DNA of 14,169 nucleotides from Palsa-872 sp036495195 (lineage in GTDB: Bacteria > Chloroflexota > Dormibacteria > Dormibacterales > Dormibacteraceae), in assembly GCA_036495195.1 (NCBI GenBank), contig DASXNH010000242.1, positions 1-14,169 on the forward strand, in the 5' to 3' direction. Shown piece after piece: positions 1 through 7,576 of this stretch. The notes beneath the pieces were generated by a model. That model searched no databases. It was not told where the DNA came from and worked only from the letters and a program-made list of their open reading frames with translations. The stretch's first letter is position 1. Each line of letters begins with the position of its first letter. The position numbers and the translations under genes were made by a program.

Positions 1-285
1 CGCGTCGTAAAGGAATGCGCGTCCGAGCCCGATCGTGTCGATGCCGTGGTGCTGGTAGAAGCGTTCGTCCTCTGTCGCCACCACCGCCTGCGCGAGCAGG
101 GCAGGGACATCGTCCTCGCCCAGCAGCACGACGCCGTGGGCTCGAGTCGCAGCCAGGACGCGCTCCTGGATGTCGCTTGCCGAGGGGGTCGAAACCCACA
201 GGGTGAGGACGCTCGGCGCCGCCAGGGCCGCGATGATGGCCACCGCCGCGGCCAGCCGGCGCGCTGGCACCGGCAACCGGCTCAT
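1..285 (-). CDS. Peptidoglycan glycosyltransferase (GT51, class A PBP-like), N-terminal part only
   Basis: Only the first 95 codons lie in the window; the gene continues past the left edge. GT51 enzymes polymerise lipid II into glycan strands on the outer face of the membrane. The visible protein has a basic N-terminus (residues 1-11), one hydrophobic segment at about 12-31 that fits a signal anchor, and then the hallmark GT51 motif ATEDERFYQHHGID at about 70-83. Glu72 is in the position of the catalytic Glu of the EDxxFxxHxG motif. The ATG at 283-285 follows a G-run (292-297 on the opposite strand) that could act as a Shine-Dalgarno. The gene is divergent from the SARP regulator. Whether a transpeptidase domain follows (bifunctional PBP1) or not (monofunctional) cannot be seen. 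The family call is firm. Confidence 0.88.
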   Translation of the reverse strand, partial: MSRLPVPARRLAAAVAIIAALAAPSVLTLWVSTPSASDIQERVLAATRAHGVVLLGEDDVPALLAQAVVATEDERFYQHHGIDTIGLGRAFLYDA

Positions 286-436
286 TCCGTACCCCCCACT
301 CGCAACAGAACGGCAGGCCCCGCGAACTCGTTACGGGTTTGCCGCGAGGGGCACGCGCCAATGTTGCCCGTGCGCTCGTTTACCAACCGGTTTAGACTCA
401 ATTTGAGATCGAAACGCGGCGGGTTCAAGCGGAACC
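286..436. promoter_or_regulatory. Divergent intergenic region with candidate -10 and palindromes for the SARP regulator
   Basis: This 151-bp region separates the GT51 gene (-) from the SARP regulator (+), so it should hold both promoters. On the plus strand a -10-like TAGACT lies at 393-398, with no convincing -35. An 11-bp palindrome, CTCAA-T-TTGAG, sits at 397-407 where transcription would begin, and AACCGGTT lies at 385-392. Either could be an operator, possibly for the regulator itself, but this is inference from symmetry and position. The leader from a start near 405 to the ATG at 437 would be about 32 nt, with only a weak GGA-type ribosome site. Confidence 0.35.
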
Positions 437-3400
437 ATGGTAAATCGGTCAGGTCGGCGCGTCGTCGGCGAGCTGAAGGTCAGCGTGCTTGGCGCCCTGG
501 ACATCCACGGCGTGGACAAGCATGCTTTGGGCAGCCGCAAAGCGCGAACCCTCATCAAGGTGCTTGCGGTGGCGCGCGGGCAGCCGGTGCCTGTCCCACG
601 ACTTGTGGACTGCCTGTGGCCTGGCCGTCCCCCGGCGAGGCCAGCTCAGCAGATCTCGGTTCTGATCAGCCGGCTGCGATCGGTCCTGGGGGCGGAGCGG
701 CTGCCTCGTTCCGACGCCGGCTACCAGCTTCTGGCGGACTGGATCGACCTGGACGTCGCCAACCATCTCGCGACTGCGGCCGCCCGAAGGCTGGCGCAGC
801 AGAACTACGCGAGCGCGCGTCTCGCCGCCGAGGCCGCGCTGGCCCTGATGCGCGGAGAGCTGCTGGCGGATGAGCCGGATTCTCCGTGGGCGGACGAGGA
901 GCGGGCCGCGGTGACGAAGCTGGGCGTCGACGTGCGCCGGACGGCCGCGCGCGCCGCGCTCGCGATCGGCGACTTCTCGGCCGCTCGGGAGATGAGCGAG
1001 GCGGTGGTGGCGTCCGATCCTTATGACGAGGGCGCGCTCCAGGTCTTCATGGCGGCGCTGGCGCACGGCGGGCAGCCGGGAACCGCGCTGGCGACGTTTG
1101 CCCGCGCTCGCAAGCGTCTGCGTGAAGAGCTCGGTGTCGATCCGTCGCCGGCCACCGACGCGGTCCACAAGGCGATCCTTCAGGGAAAGCCGATCCCTGG
1201 CCTGATGATTGCGGTGGCAACCAACCACAGCCGCGATGCGGGCGCCCTGCTGCCCGCCCAGGAAGCTGCGGGCAGCGGGCTCGCCGGCAGAGATGCGGAG
1301 CTCGTGGTGCTCGATGCAGCGCTATCCCAGGTGACCACCGGTGGGATCAGGCTGGTGGTGGTCGAGGGTGACAGCGGCATCGGCAAGACGCGTCTGGTCA
1401 CACATTGGGCAAACCGAGCAAGAAGCGATGGAGCCACCGTGTTGCTCGCGAGCTGCGCCGGCCTCGACCGCATGGTGCCCCTGCATCCTTTGATGGCGGC
1501 GCTCGAGCAGTTCGTCGAGAGCGATCGCCGGCGGGCGCAGGCCCTGTTCGGCCCGCAGCCCGCCTTCCGGGCGCTGCTTGACGTGCCCCGCGAAGAACCC
1601 GCGCCAGCGGTTATCGCTCCTGCGCTCAACGCGAGTGTGCGACGGCGAATGTTCGAGATCATGCTTGGCACCTTTGCGCACATCGCGACGGCTGGGCCGA
1701 CGGCGATCGTGCTCGACGACATTTATCTGGCAGGGGAGCTGGCCCGCGCGTGGGTCGAGTTCGCCAGGGCGCGTCCTTCCGGTTTACCCCTCCTCATCGT
1801 GGTCACTCAGCTGCTTAACACCAAGATGCCGAGCCGGGTCGATGATCGGATCACACTCGGTCCGCTGGACCTGGCGGCGGCTCGTGTGATCGTCGGCAGC
1901 AATCGCGCCGAAGAGCTCCATGCACTCACCGGTGGCAACCCGCTGTTCCTCCGTCAGCTTGCGATCGCCGATCAGCACGCCAGCCTGCCTGCCACCATCC
2001 GGCAGGCGGTCGACACCCGGTGCGATCAGCTGGGTCCCGCCGCCCGGACGCTCCGCACAGCGGCGGCCATCGGACCGGTCATCCACCCTGATCTCCTGAT
2101 GGAAGTTTTGAACCTTCATCCGGTGGATCTCTTCGCTCACCTCGAAGCAGGCGTCAAGGCGCTGTTCCTCGATGAGGGCGCCGGCGCCTTCACTTTCCAT
2201 CACGAGCTGGTGCGCGAGGCGCTGGCGGCGGGGCTGACGGGGCCGTGGCGGGCCCATGTCCACAGGACGGTGGCTCGACTCATGGAATCTCAGCAGGCGC
2301 CAGACGCCATCAGGGTGGCGCACCACGCGCGACTTGGCGGCGATGTCACCCAGGCGGTTTCGACGCTGATGGTCGCTGCCCGCACGTGTTTCCACCGCCG
2401 GGACTATGCGGAGGCGGAGCGCCTTCTCACAGAAGCCATCGATCTCGAAGATAACGCCGACAGCCGTCTGTTGCGGTCCGAGGTCCGAATCACGATGGGC
2501 CATTTCGCGCGCGCCGCCGAGGATGCAAGGGCGTCGATCGTGCGTGGAGCAGGGGCCGCGGGGATGGAGACGGCGGCGTGGTGTGCGTACTACCTCGGCG
2601 AGTTCGGTTACGCGCTGACGCTGGCGGAGGAGGGAGCGGCGCTCGCCGACAATCCGGGCACCAAGGCTCGTTGTCTCGTGATCGCCGGGCGCCTGATGCA
2701 CGCTGATGGGCAGCTGGAGGAGTCCGAACGGCGCTACGCGGATGCTCGGAGGCTGGCGGACGACAGCCGCTTGACGACTCTCGCAGCTGTATGGCTCGCG
2801 GCCCTCAGGTGCGACCAGGGGCGCGCCCGCGAGGCGCTGGAGCTGCTGCGCGTCGGCCCTCGCGCTTCTGATGACACTGACCAGCCGCTGATCAGGCGCC
2901 ATCGCGAGCTCGCGCTGGCGCGGGCGCACATGATGCTGGGCGAGGTGTCTTTGGCCATGGGCGCGCTCGACCGTCTGGCTGCCGACACTGGGTCGACGGA
3001 GGTCGCGCAGGTTGGACCTGATGGGGCCAATCTCCGGGCCGCCATCCTGGTCAGCCTGGGCCAGCTGGAGGCGGCCGACCTCATCAACCTGAAGGAGCTG
3101 GAGGCGGCGCGGGCGGGCCACCTTCGCCCGCAGCTGGAGGCGAGCTTGATCGGGCTGGGTGAGAGCAGGCTGGTCGCGGGGGGGAGGCGGTCCGCGATGC
3201 GGTACTCGGGCGAGGCGGCGCGCGCTCGGGTCGCGCCTTATCCGTTCAGGTGGCAGCAGAGGGCCCGCAGCCGGTTGCTGCAGGGGCGCCTCGAGCTGGC
3301 GGCGGGTCAGATCGAACGCGCATTGACTGTGGCCAGGGACCTCATCGCCGACTCCAACCGATCGGGGGATGCGGTGCGGGCGGTTGCCGCCAGGTTGCTC

Positions 3401-3646
3401 GAGGCCGAGGTCCTGGCCACGTCGGGGGCTGGGATCGACACCAAGGCCATTGGGGAGTTGCTCAAGCGGGCGGGGGAGATGTTGGGGGCTGAGACGTGGC
3501 GTATCACGGCGCGCCTGGCTCGCCTGACGGGCAATGCAGCGTGGGAGGCGCTTGCTGAGCGGCAGCTCGAGCATGTGATCCAGGGCAGCGGCTCGCACGC
3601 CGCGGGGCTTCGCGCTTTTGCGCAATCGCAGCGGAGCGCGCCCTAG
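437..3646 (+). CDS. SARP/AfsR-type transcriptional regulator: wHTH-BTAD-AAA ATPase-TPR, 1069 aa
   Basis: This is a large transcriptional regulator of the SARP/AfsR type. Residues ~12-105 fit an OmpR-like winged helix (core SVLGALDIHG and SRKARTLIKVL; recognition part QISVLISRLRSVLG). Residues ~108-255 fit the BTAD helical domain and end in its hallmark LREELGVDPSPAT. A STAND-type ATPase follows: Walker A GDSGIGKT at 311-318, Walker B AIVLDD at 423-428, and a GGNPLF motif typical of AfsR/LuxR-family ATPases. The remaining ~450 residues are Ala/Leu-rich helical repeats that fit TPRs. There is no C-terminal LuxR HTH, which separates it from LAL regulators. Such proteins usually activate nearby secondary-metabolism or stress genes, but no biosynthetic cluster is visible here, so its target is unknown. 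The start at 437 sits about 30 residues before the conserved region ends its first strand-helix unit and has only a weak ribosome site. Confidence 0.9.
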   Translation: MVNRSGRRVVGELKVSVLGALDIHGVDKHALGSRKARTLIKVLAVARGQPVPVPRLVDCLWPGRPPARPAQQISVLISRLRSVLGAERLPRSDAGYQLLADWIDLDVANHLATAAARRLAQQNYASARLAAEAALALMRGELLADEPDSPWADEERAAVTKLGVDVRRTAARAALAIGDFSAAREMSEAVVASDPYDEGALQVFMAALAHGGQPGTALATFARARKRLREELGVDPSPATDAVHKAILQGKPIPGLMIAVATNHSRDAGALLPAQEAAGSGLAGRDAELVVLDAALSQVTTGGIRLVVVEGDSGIGKTRLVTHWANRARSDGATVLLASCAGLDRMVPLHPLMAALEQFVESDRRRAQALFGPQPAFRALLDVPREEPAPAVIAPALNASVRRRMFEIMLGTFAHIATAGPTAIVLDDIYLAGELARAWVEFARARPSGLPLLIVVTQLLNTKMPSRVDDRITLGPLDLAAARVIVGSNRAEELHALTGGNPLFLRQLAIADQHASLPATIRQAVDTRCDQLGPAARTLRTAAAIGPVIHPDLLMEVLNLHPVDLFAHLEAGVKALFLDEGAGAFTFHHELVREALAAGLTGPWRAHVHRTVARLMESQQAPDAIRVAHHARLGGDVTQAVSTLMVAARTCFHRRDYAEAERLLTEAIDLEDNADSRLLRSEVRITMGHFARAAEDARASIVRGAGAAGMETAAWCAYYLGEFGYALTLAEEGAALADNPGTKARCLVIAGRLMHADGQLEESERRYADARRLADDSRLTTLAAVWLAALRCDQGRAREALELLRVGPRASDDTDQPLIRRHRELALARAHMMLGEVSLAMGALDRLAADTGSTEVAQVGPDGANLRAAILVSLGQLEAADLINLKELEAARAGHLRPQLEASLIGLGESRLVAGGRRSAMRYSGEAARARVAPYPFRWQQRARSRLLQGRLELAAGQIERALTVARDLIADSNRSGDAVRAVAARLLEAEVLATSGAGIDTKAIGELLKRAGEMLGAETWRITARLARLTGNAAWEALAERQLEHVIQGSGSHAAGLRAFAQSQRSAP

Positions 3647-3751
3647 CAACAAATCGGCACGGGTGAAAGGGCTGCAAGGGGGCTGCAGCGGGGGTGGCTA
3701 AGCTCTCGAGATGGGACTCGGGCACTTTGCTTCGGGCACGCCCTCGAGCGG

Positions 3752-4045
3752 GTGCTTGTCAAGGTCGGCCGGTTGAGCGACCGGGAGCCTGGTTTTCCGA
3801 TCAGCACCCTCGTGGCCAAGTTCATCGAGCGCCTGACGAGGCTTTCGGCCGTCGAGTGGGAGTCGATCCAGCATGCGATCAGTGCGGGAGGAACCAACAT
3901 CGAGATGATCGAGGCGAGCAGGAACGCGGCCGTGGCGCTGGCGGTGCGGGACCTGATCTCGGGGGAGCAGTTCGACATCCTTTACGCCCCGTTCGTGATG
4001 GCGATCCCGATCGAGTCGCTTGACGAGCCGGCGGAGGTGGACTAG
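3752..4045 (+). CDS. Small conserved-looking protein of unknown function, about 90-97 aa
   Basis: I do not recognise this family. The reading frame is credible: codon third positions are strongly G/C, and the protein is balanced and soluble, with amphipathic helices (TLVAKFIERLTRLSAVEWESI and NAAVALAVRDLI regions) and an acidic tail. It has no signal peptide, membrane segment or Cys. It lies 105 bp after the SARP stop in the same frame and strand, so co-transcription is possible. The start is uncertain. GTG at 3752 has no clear ribosome site. TTG at 3773 gives 90 aa and overlaps (TTGA) the stop of a 21-codon ORF beginning at ATG 3711. High-GC codon use continues some codons upstream of 3752 with no in-frame ATG/GTG/TTG there. 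A hairpin follows the stop within 10 bp. Confidence 0.65.
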   Translation: MLVKVGRLSDREPGFPISTLVAKFIERLTRLSAVEWESIQHAISAGGTNIEMIEASRNAAVALAVRDLISGEQFDILYAPFVMAIPIESLDEPAEVD

Positions 4046-4052
4046 GCGGCTC

Positions 4053-4067
4053 GCCGCGCTGCGCGGC
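4053..4067 (+). terminator. Perfect 7-bp inverted repeat just after the small gene; possible terminator
   Basis: GCCGCGC-T-GCGCGGC is a perfect interrupted palindrome that begins 8 bp after the stop codon of the small upstream gene. As RNA it would fold as a GC stem of 5-6 bp with a short loop, followed by CCTT only, so there is no real U-tract. Its position directly behind a stop codon supports a transcript-end role; the missing U-run weakens it. Confidence 0.4.
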
Positions 4068-4071
4068 CTTA

Positions 4072-4124
4072 ACAACCTGGATTGTCGGGCCCCCGCATCT
4101 CCCGTAACTTCGACGCCAGGTTGT
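4072..4124. repeat. 9-bp perfect inverted repeat with 35-nt GC-rich loop
   Basis: ACAACCTGG (4072-4080) is matched exactly by CCAGGTTGT (4116-4124). The loop contains a GGGCCCCCGC block that could also pair with the G-rich stretch just downstream (4125-4141). No protein frame crosses it convincingly. It may be part of a larger folded 3' region or a small RNA; nothing in the sequence decides which. Confidence 0.45.
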
Positions 4125-4166
4125 GCGGGCGGGGGAGGGGCCGGCAAAACTGGCGGAGGCGAGGGA

Positions 4167-4185
4167 GGGCCCCGGTGCGGGGTCC
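4167..4185 (+). terminator. GC-rich stem-loop followed by T-rich stretch; candidate intrinsic terminator
   Basis: GGGCCCC (4167-4173) pairs with GGGGTCC (4179-4185) over 7 bp, including one G-U, around a 5-nt loop. It is followed by AGGTTTCTTCT, the only T-rich run in this intergenic stretch. This is the best terminator-like element between the regulator unit and the GGT gene. Confidence 0.5.
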
Positions 4186-4225
4186 AGGTTTCTTCTGATC
4201 AGTTTGGGGTGCTGACCGCGCCGCC

Positions 4226-4239
4226 TATCCTTTACGTTC
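4226..4239 (+). promoter_or_regulatory. -10 box 8 nt before the GTG of the GGT gene (leaderless promoter candidate)
   Basis: TATCCT at 4226-4231 is followed by exactly 8 nt and then the GTG at 4240. The usual distance from a -10 box to its transcription start would put the first base of the mRNA at or beside the GTG. No Shine-Dalgarno is present in the 8 nt. A weak -35 (TTTGGG, 4203-4208) lies 17 bp upstream. An in-frame TGA at 4213-4215 rules out a longer N-terminus. Confidence 0.55.
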
Positions 4240-5838
4240 GTGGCCATCATCGTCGCTCCGCAACCTCAGGCTGCCGAGATCGGTTTGGAGGTGATGCGGC
4301 GCGGCGGCAACGCGGTTGACGCTGCGGTCACATGCGCCTTTGTCCAGGGCGTGCTGGATCCGCAAATGTGTGGCATCGGCGGTTGCGGTGTGATGCTTGT
4401 CCACAGCCCGCAGCGGGGCGACGCCCTGCTCGAGTTCTATGCGACCGCCGGCGGCCGCGCACGTGAGGATCAGTGGGAGAACCTCTTCATCCGCGAGGCA
4501 GCCGACCGCTATGGGTACGTGCTCGAAGGTTGGGTCAACGACGTCGGCTACCAGTCAGTGGGCGTCCCGGGGACGGTGGCCGGTCTCTACGAGGCGCTGA
4601 CTCGTTTCGGCACGATCTCCTGGGAGGAAGCCATCGCGCCCGCAATCCCGCTCGCTCGCGAGGGCATCCCCGTGAGCGGCTTCATGCATGGCTACTGGAC
4701 GATGGACTACGGGCCCGATGTCGTGCCCAACGTCAAACGGATCCAGGCGACGCCGGGGGCCAGGGCGATCTACACGAAAAACGGGGAGCTGTTCGCAATC
4801 GGCGAGCTCCTTGTCCAGGCCGACCTCGCGCGCACCCTCGAGCGCCTCGCAGCCGATGGCCCGGATACCTTTTACAAGGGTGAGATCGCGGCCGCCATCG
4901 CCGCCGATTTCGAAACCAACGGCGGCTTCATCACCGCAGACGACCTTGCCGGCTACCGGGTCAACGTGACCGAGCCCTTGCGCGGCACCTATCGCGGGCT
5001 GAACATCTCCGCGGCCGGTCCGCCCGCCGGCGGCCTGACCCTGCTCCAGATGCTGAACTTCCTAGAGGGCTTCGACCTCGGTGCGCACGGCTGGCCTAGC
5101 ACCGAAGCGGCGCGTCTTCTGATCGAAGCGATGGGCTGGGCGGTTGCAGACCGCGAGCGTCACGTGGCCGATCCCCGCTTTGTCGACATTCCGACCGGCG
5201 CCCTCGCCGACAAGGGGTACGCAGCGAAGGCTCGCGAGGCAGTGGCGGTTGGCGCGGCAGCGGGAGTTCATGACCGCCCGGACACAACTCATGTGTGCGT
5301 CATCGACGACCAGGGTAATGCCGTCTCGCTCACTCACACGCTCGGTTCGGCCAGTGGCGTCGTGACTCCCGGGCTTGGTTTTGGCTACAACGACTATATG
5401 AATTGCTTCGACCCTCGGTCGGGCCATCCCAACTCGGTGCGTCCCGGCAAAACGCGGGTCACGATGATGACGCCGACCATGGTTTTCGACCAAGGCAAGC
5501 TCAGCATCTGCGTCGGCGCACCTGGCGGCACGAAGATCGTCACGGGAGTCCTTCAGGTGCTGGTCAACCTCATCGACCACCGCATGACGCCGGTCGAGGC
5601 TGTGAGCGCCCCTCGCGTCGACTTCCAGGGGGACATCGTCCAGATGGAGGCGCGCATCCCTGTCACGGTGGCCAGAAACCTGGAGAAGCTTGGCTACAGG
5701 GTCAATCGACGGACGCTGAACTACGACTCATACTTCGCGCGACCGCAAGTCATCGCCGCTGACGGCCAAGGCCATTTTCGCGGCGCTTCCGATCCGCGCA
5801 AGGACGGCGGCACCGCCCTGGCGACCGAGACGGTATGA
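4240..5838 (+). CDS. Gamma-glutamyltransferase-family Ntn hydrolase with altered substrate pocket, 532 aa
   Basis: GGT-family proteins are made as one chain that cleaves itself before a Thr, which then acts as the nucleophile. Family marks are clear: the N-terminal LEVMRRGGNAVDAA block (~17-29), GIGGCGVML, SVGVPGTVAG, PPAGG, DTTHVCVID with the predicted nucleophile Thr349, and the GAPGG oxyanion loop (G429-G430). Full length matches the family minus a signal peptide: the protein begins directly at the first conserved strand, so it is probably cytoplasmic, unlike the exported classical enzymes. By alignment from memory to E. coli GGT, the residues that hold the gamma-glutamyl group are replaced: R114 by Tyr67, N411 by Gly369, Q430 by Tyr386, D433 by Cys389, S462-S463 by Thr408-Met409. 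The fold and autoprocessing are likely kept, while the substrate probably is not glutathione. The stop overlaps the SDR start (ATGA), so the two are an operon. Confidence 0.85.
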   Translation: MAIIVAPQPQAAEIGLEVMRRGGNAVDAAVTCAFVQGVLDPQMCGIGGCGVMLVHSPQRGDALLEFYATAGGRAREDQWENLFIREAADRYGYVLEGWVNDVGYQSVGVPGTVAGLYEALTRFGTISWEEAIAPAIPLAREGIPVSGFMHGYWTMDYGPDVVPNVKRIQATPGARAIYTKNGELFAIGELLVQADLARTLERLAADGPDTFYKGEIAAAIAADFETNGGFITADDLAGYRVNVTEPLRGTYRGLNISAAGPPAGGLTLLQMLNFLEGFDLGAHGWPSTEAARLLIEAMGWAVADRERHVADPRFVDIPTGALADKGYAAKAREAVAVGAAAGVHDRPDTTHVCVIDDQGNAVSLTHTLGSASGVVTPGLGFGYNDYMNCFDPRSGHPNSVRPGKTRVTMMTPTMVFDQGKLSICVGAPGGTKIVTGVLQVLVNLIDHRMTPVEAVSAPRVDFQGDIVQMEARIPVTVARNLEKLGYRVNRRTLNYDSYFARPQVIAADGQGHFRGASDPRKDGGTALATETV

Positions 5839-6572
5839 GGTTCGAAGGCGAGGTCGCGCTCATCACGGGCGGTGGTCGTGGAATCGGCGCGGCCACTGCG
5901 CAGCTTTTCGCCAAGGAAGGCGCCAAGGTCGCTGTCTCTGACCTGGACGAGGGTCCGGCCAGGGAGATCGCGGACCCGATCGGCGGGCTGGCCATCGCCT
6001 GTGATGTAAGCAATCGAGTGCAGGTCGAGAGCATGGTGGAGCGGACCGTCAAGGAGCTCGGCCGGCTCGACATACTGGTCACCTGCGCCGGCATCATCCG
6101 CGACAACCTGCTGTTCAAGATGACCGATGAAGATTGGGATGCTGTCATAGACACGCACCTCAAGGGCACATTTCTCTGCGCGCGCGCAGCCCAGAAGCAC
6201 ATGGTTGAGAACAAGCACGGAAAGATGGTGTTTCTGTCCTCGACCTCGGCACTGGGCAACCGTGGTCAGGCCAACTACTCGGCGGCGAAGGCAGGCCTTC
6301 AGGGGATGGCCCGCACCCTGGCCATCGAGCTCGGTCCTTACAACGTGAACGTGAACACGGTGGCGCCGGGATTCGTGGAGACCCGGATGACGAGAGCGAC
6401 CGCTGAGCGCATGGGCGTCGACTACGAGGCATTCAAGCTGGGCGCCGCGTCGCAGATCCCGCTGCGTCGGGTCGGTCAGCCACATGACATCGCCAACGTC
6501 ATCGCTTTTCTCTGCAGCGATGAGTCCAGCTTCGTCTCCGGACAGAACGTCTACGTGCGAGGTGGCCCCTGA
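5835..6572 (+). CDS. SDR-family oxidoreductase, FabG-like, 245 aa
   Basis: This is a classical short-chain dehydrogenase/reductase. The Rossmann glycine motif TGGGRGIG is at 11-18, an acidic residue follows beta-2 (SDLDEG), CAG stands in place of the common NNAG, and the catalytic set is Ser135/136, Tyr148 and Lys152 (YSAAK). The C-terminus ends in the FabG-like VYVRGGP. Asp at the end of beta-2 leans toward NAD(H), although FabG-type enzymes normally use NADPH; cofactor is therefore open. The ATG overlaps the GGT stop by 4 bp, so translation is coupled and the enzyme probably works on the same compound or its product. Substrate cannot be read from sequence; 3-oxoacyl-ACP reductase is the nearest named family, but no acyl carrier or condensing enzyme is nearby. 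The 3' end overlaps the convergent flavoprotein gene by 22 bp. Confidence 0.88.
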   Translation: MRFEGEVALITGGGRGIGAATAQLFAKEGAKVAVSDLDEGPAREIADPIGGLAIACDVSNRVQVESMVERTVKELGRLDILVTCAGIIRDNLLFKMTDEDWDAVIDTHLKGTFLCARAAQKHMVENKHGKMVFLSSTSALGNRGQANYSAAKAGLQGMARTLAIELGPYNVNVNTVAPGFVETRMTRATAERMGVDYEAFKLGAASQIPLRRVGQPHDIANVIAFLCSDESSFVSGQNVYVRGGP

Positions 6573-7504
6573 CCAGCGAGTAGCGCTTCGGCCTCTCGCG
6601 CGATTCGCGCCACCAGCTCGCCGGCGGGCACTATGTCGTGAATCAGCCCAGCCGACTCGCCCGCAAGCACGAAGTCGCCGGCGGCCAACGCCGCCTCCAA
6701 CGAAGGACGAATCTGGTCCGCCGCCAGAGCCCAGTCCTGCTGGCGCTGCGCCCACCTGTCCAGCAGCGGATTCCGAATCGAGCGCACCAATGCACCCGGC
6801 CAACGCAGGCCCAGGACATCGTCGAAGAATTTGCTCGCCATCGTCTGGCTGCCCAGGGCGTTGAGGATCGCGTCCTTCGAATGGCCGCGTCCACTCGCCT
6901 CGGGCGTCGCCAGGAATCGCGTGCCAATCAAAGCTCCCTGTGCCCCGAGCATGAGGGCAGCGGCGACACCGCGCCCATCAGCGATCCCTCCGGCCGCAAG
7001 CACCGGCACGCCGTTGACGACGTCGACGACCTGCGGCACCAGCGGCAGCGTGGACATCGCGCCAACATGGCCGCCACCCTCTGCGCCCTGCGCGACGATT
7101 ACGTCCGCGCCATCCGAGGCCGCACGTCCAGCTTCTTCCGGCGTGTTGACCTGATGGATGACCTTCATACCTGCGTCGTGGGCGCGGCGGACGATCTCAT
7201 CGGCTTTTCCCCATGCGAGGGCGAGGACTGGAACCTGCTGGTCGATGGTCACCTCGAGAGCGTCAGGGTCGAGCTGCGAAAGGACGTGGTTGACTCCGAA
7301 GGGCCGAGAGGTCAGCTCCCGAATTTTCCGGATCTCGTCGCGCAGCTCGTCCGGCTTGCGGCTCAGGCTGCCGATGATCCCGAGGCCGCCGGCATTGCTC
7401 ACCGCCGCCACCAGCTCGGGCGTGGTGTAAGTGCTCATACCGGCCTGGAAGATCGGAAGCTGGATTCCAAGCAGATCGCACACCGGTGTCTGGAGCTTGC
7501 TCAT
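6551..7504 (-). CDS. Nitronate monooxygenase / FabK-like FMN protein, 317 aa
   Basis: This is an FMN-dependent TIM-barrel protein of the 2-nitropropane dioxygenase family, which includes nitronate monooxygenases and enoyl-ACP reductase II (FabK). Visible marks are the N-terminal PIFQAGM (17-23), NAGGLGIIG, the GAEGGGHVG segment with His146 in the catalytic/FMN position, VLAAGGIADGRGVAAAL, and GTRFLATPE. Length is normal. The FabK branch and the nitronate branch share these motifs, so the reaction is not settled: detoxification of alkyl nitronates or a reductase role are both possible. The gene converges on the SDR, overlapping its last 22 bp, so it is a separate transcript. The ATG at 7502-7504 has a TAAGCT -10-like box 13 nt upstream (7518-7523) and no strong ribosome site at normal spacing. 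A GAGGAG is present but about 20 nt away. Confidence 0.85.
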   Translation of the reverse strand: MSKLQTPVCDLLGIQLPIFQAGMSTYTTPELVAAVSNAGGLGIIGSLSRKPDELRDEIRKIRELTSRPFGVNHVLSQLDPDALEVTIDQQVPVLALAWGKADEIVRRAHDAGMKVIHQVNTPEEAGRAASDGADVIVAQGAEGGGHVGAMSTLPLVPQVVDVVNGVPVLAAGGIADGRGVAAALMLGAQGALIGTRFLATPEASGRGHSKDAILNALGSQTMASKFFDDVLGLRWPGALVRSIRNPLLDRWAQRQQDWALAADQIRPSLEAALAAGDFVLAGESAGLIHDIVPAGELVARIAREAEALLAGQGPPRT

Positions 7505-7576
7505 CTCGATCGAGGGCAGCTTATCTCCTCACCAATCGGCCGGCCGCCCCGTGGGATGGGCGAGGCGCGAAAGGAC

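Noticed and set aside
46..873. 275-aa open frame on the plus strand at the left end
   Set aside because: It runs through the antisense of the GT51 gene and a different frame of the regulator; composition is Arg/Gly-rich with no recognisable motif.
1784..3652. 622-aa open frame on the minus strand
   Set aside because: It lies wholly antisense to the SARP regulator, is Arg/Gln/Pro-rich without any domain, and is a by-product of high GC codon use.
3644..3751. Stop-codon read-through joining the SARP regulator to the small protein
   Set aside because: The two frames are in register across the TAG, but the 35 intervening codons include Gly/Gln-rich low-information sequence and there is no recoding signal; register is a one-in-three chance.
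5721..6803. 360-aa open frame on the minus strand across the SDR
   Set aside because: It is antisense to the well-supported SDR and lacks domain features.
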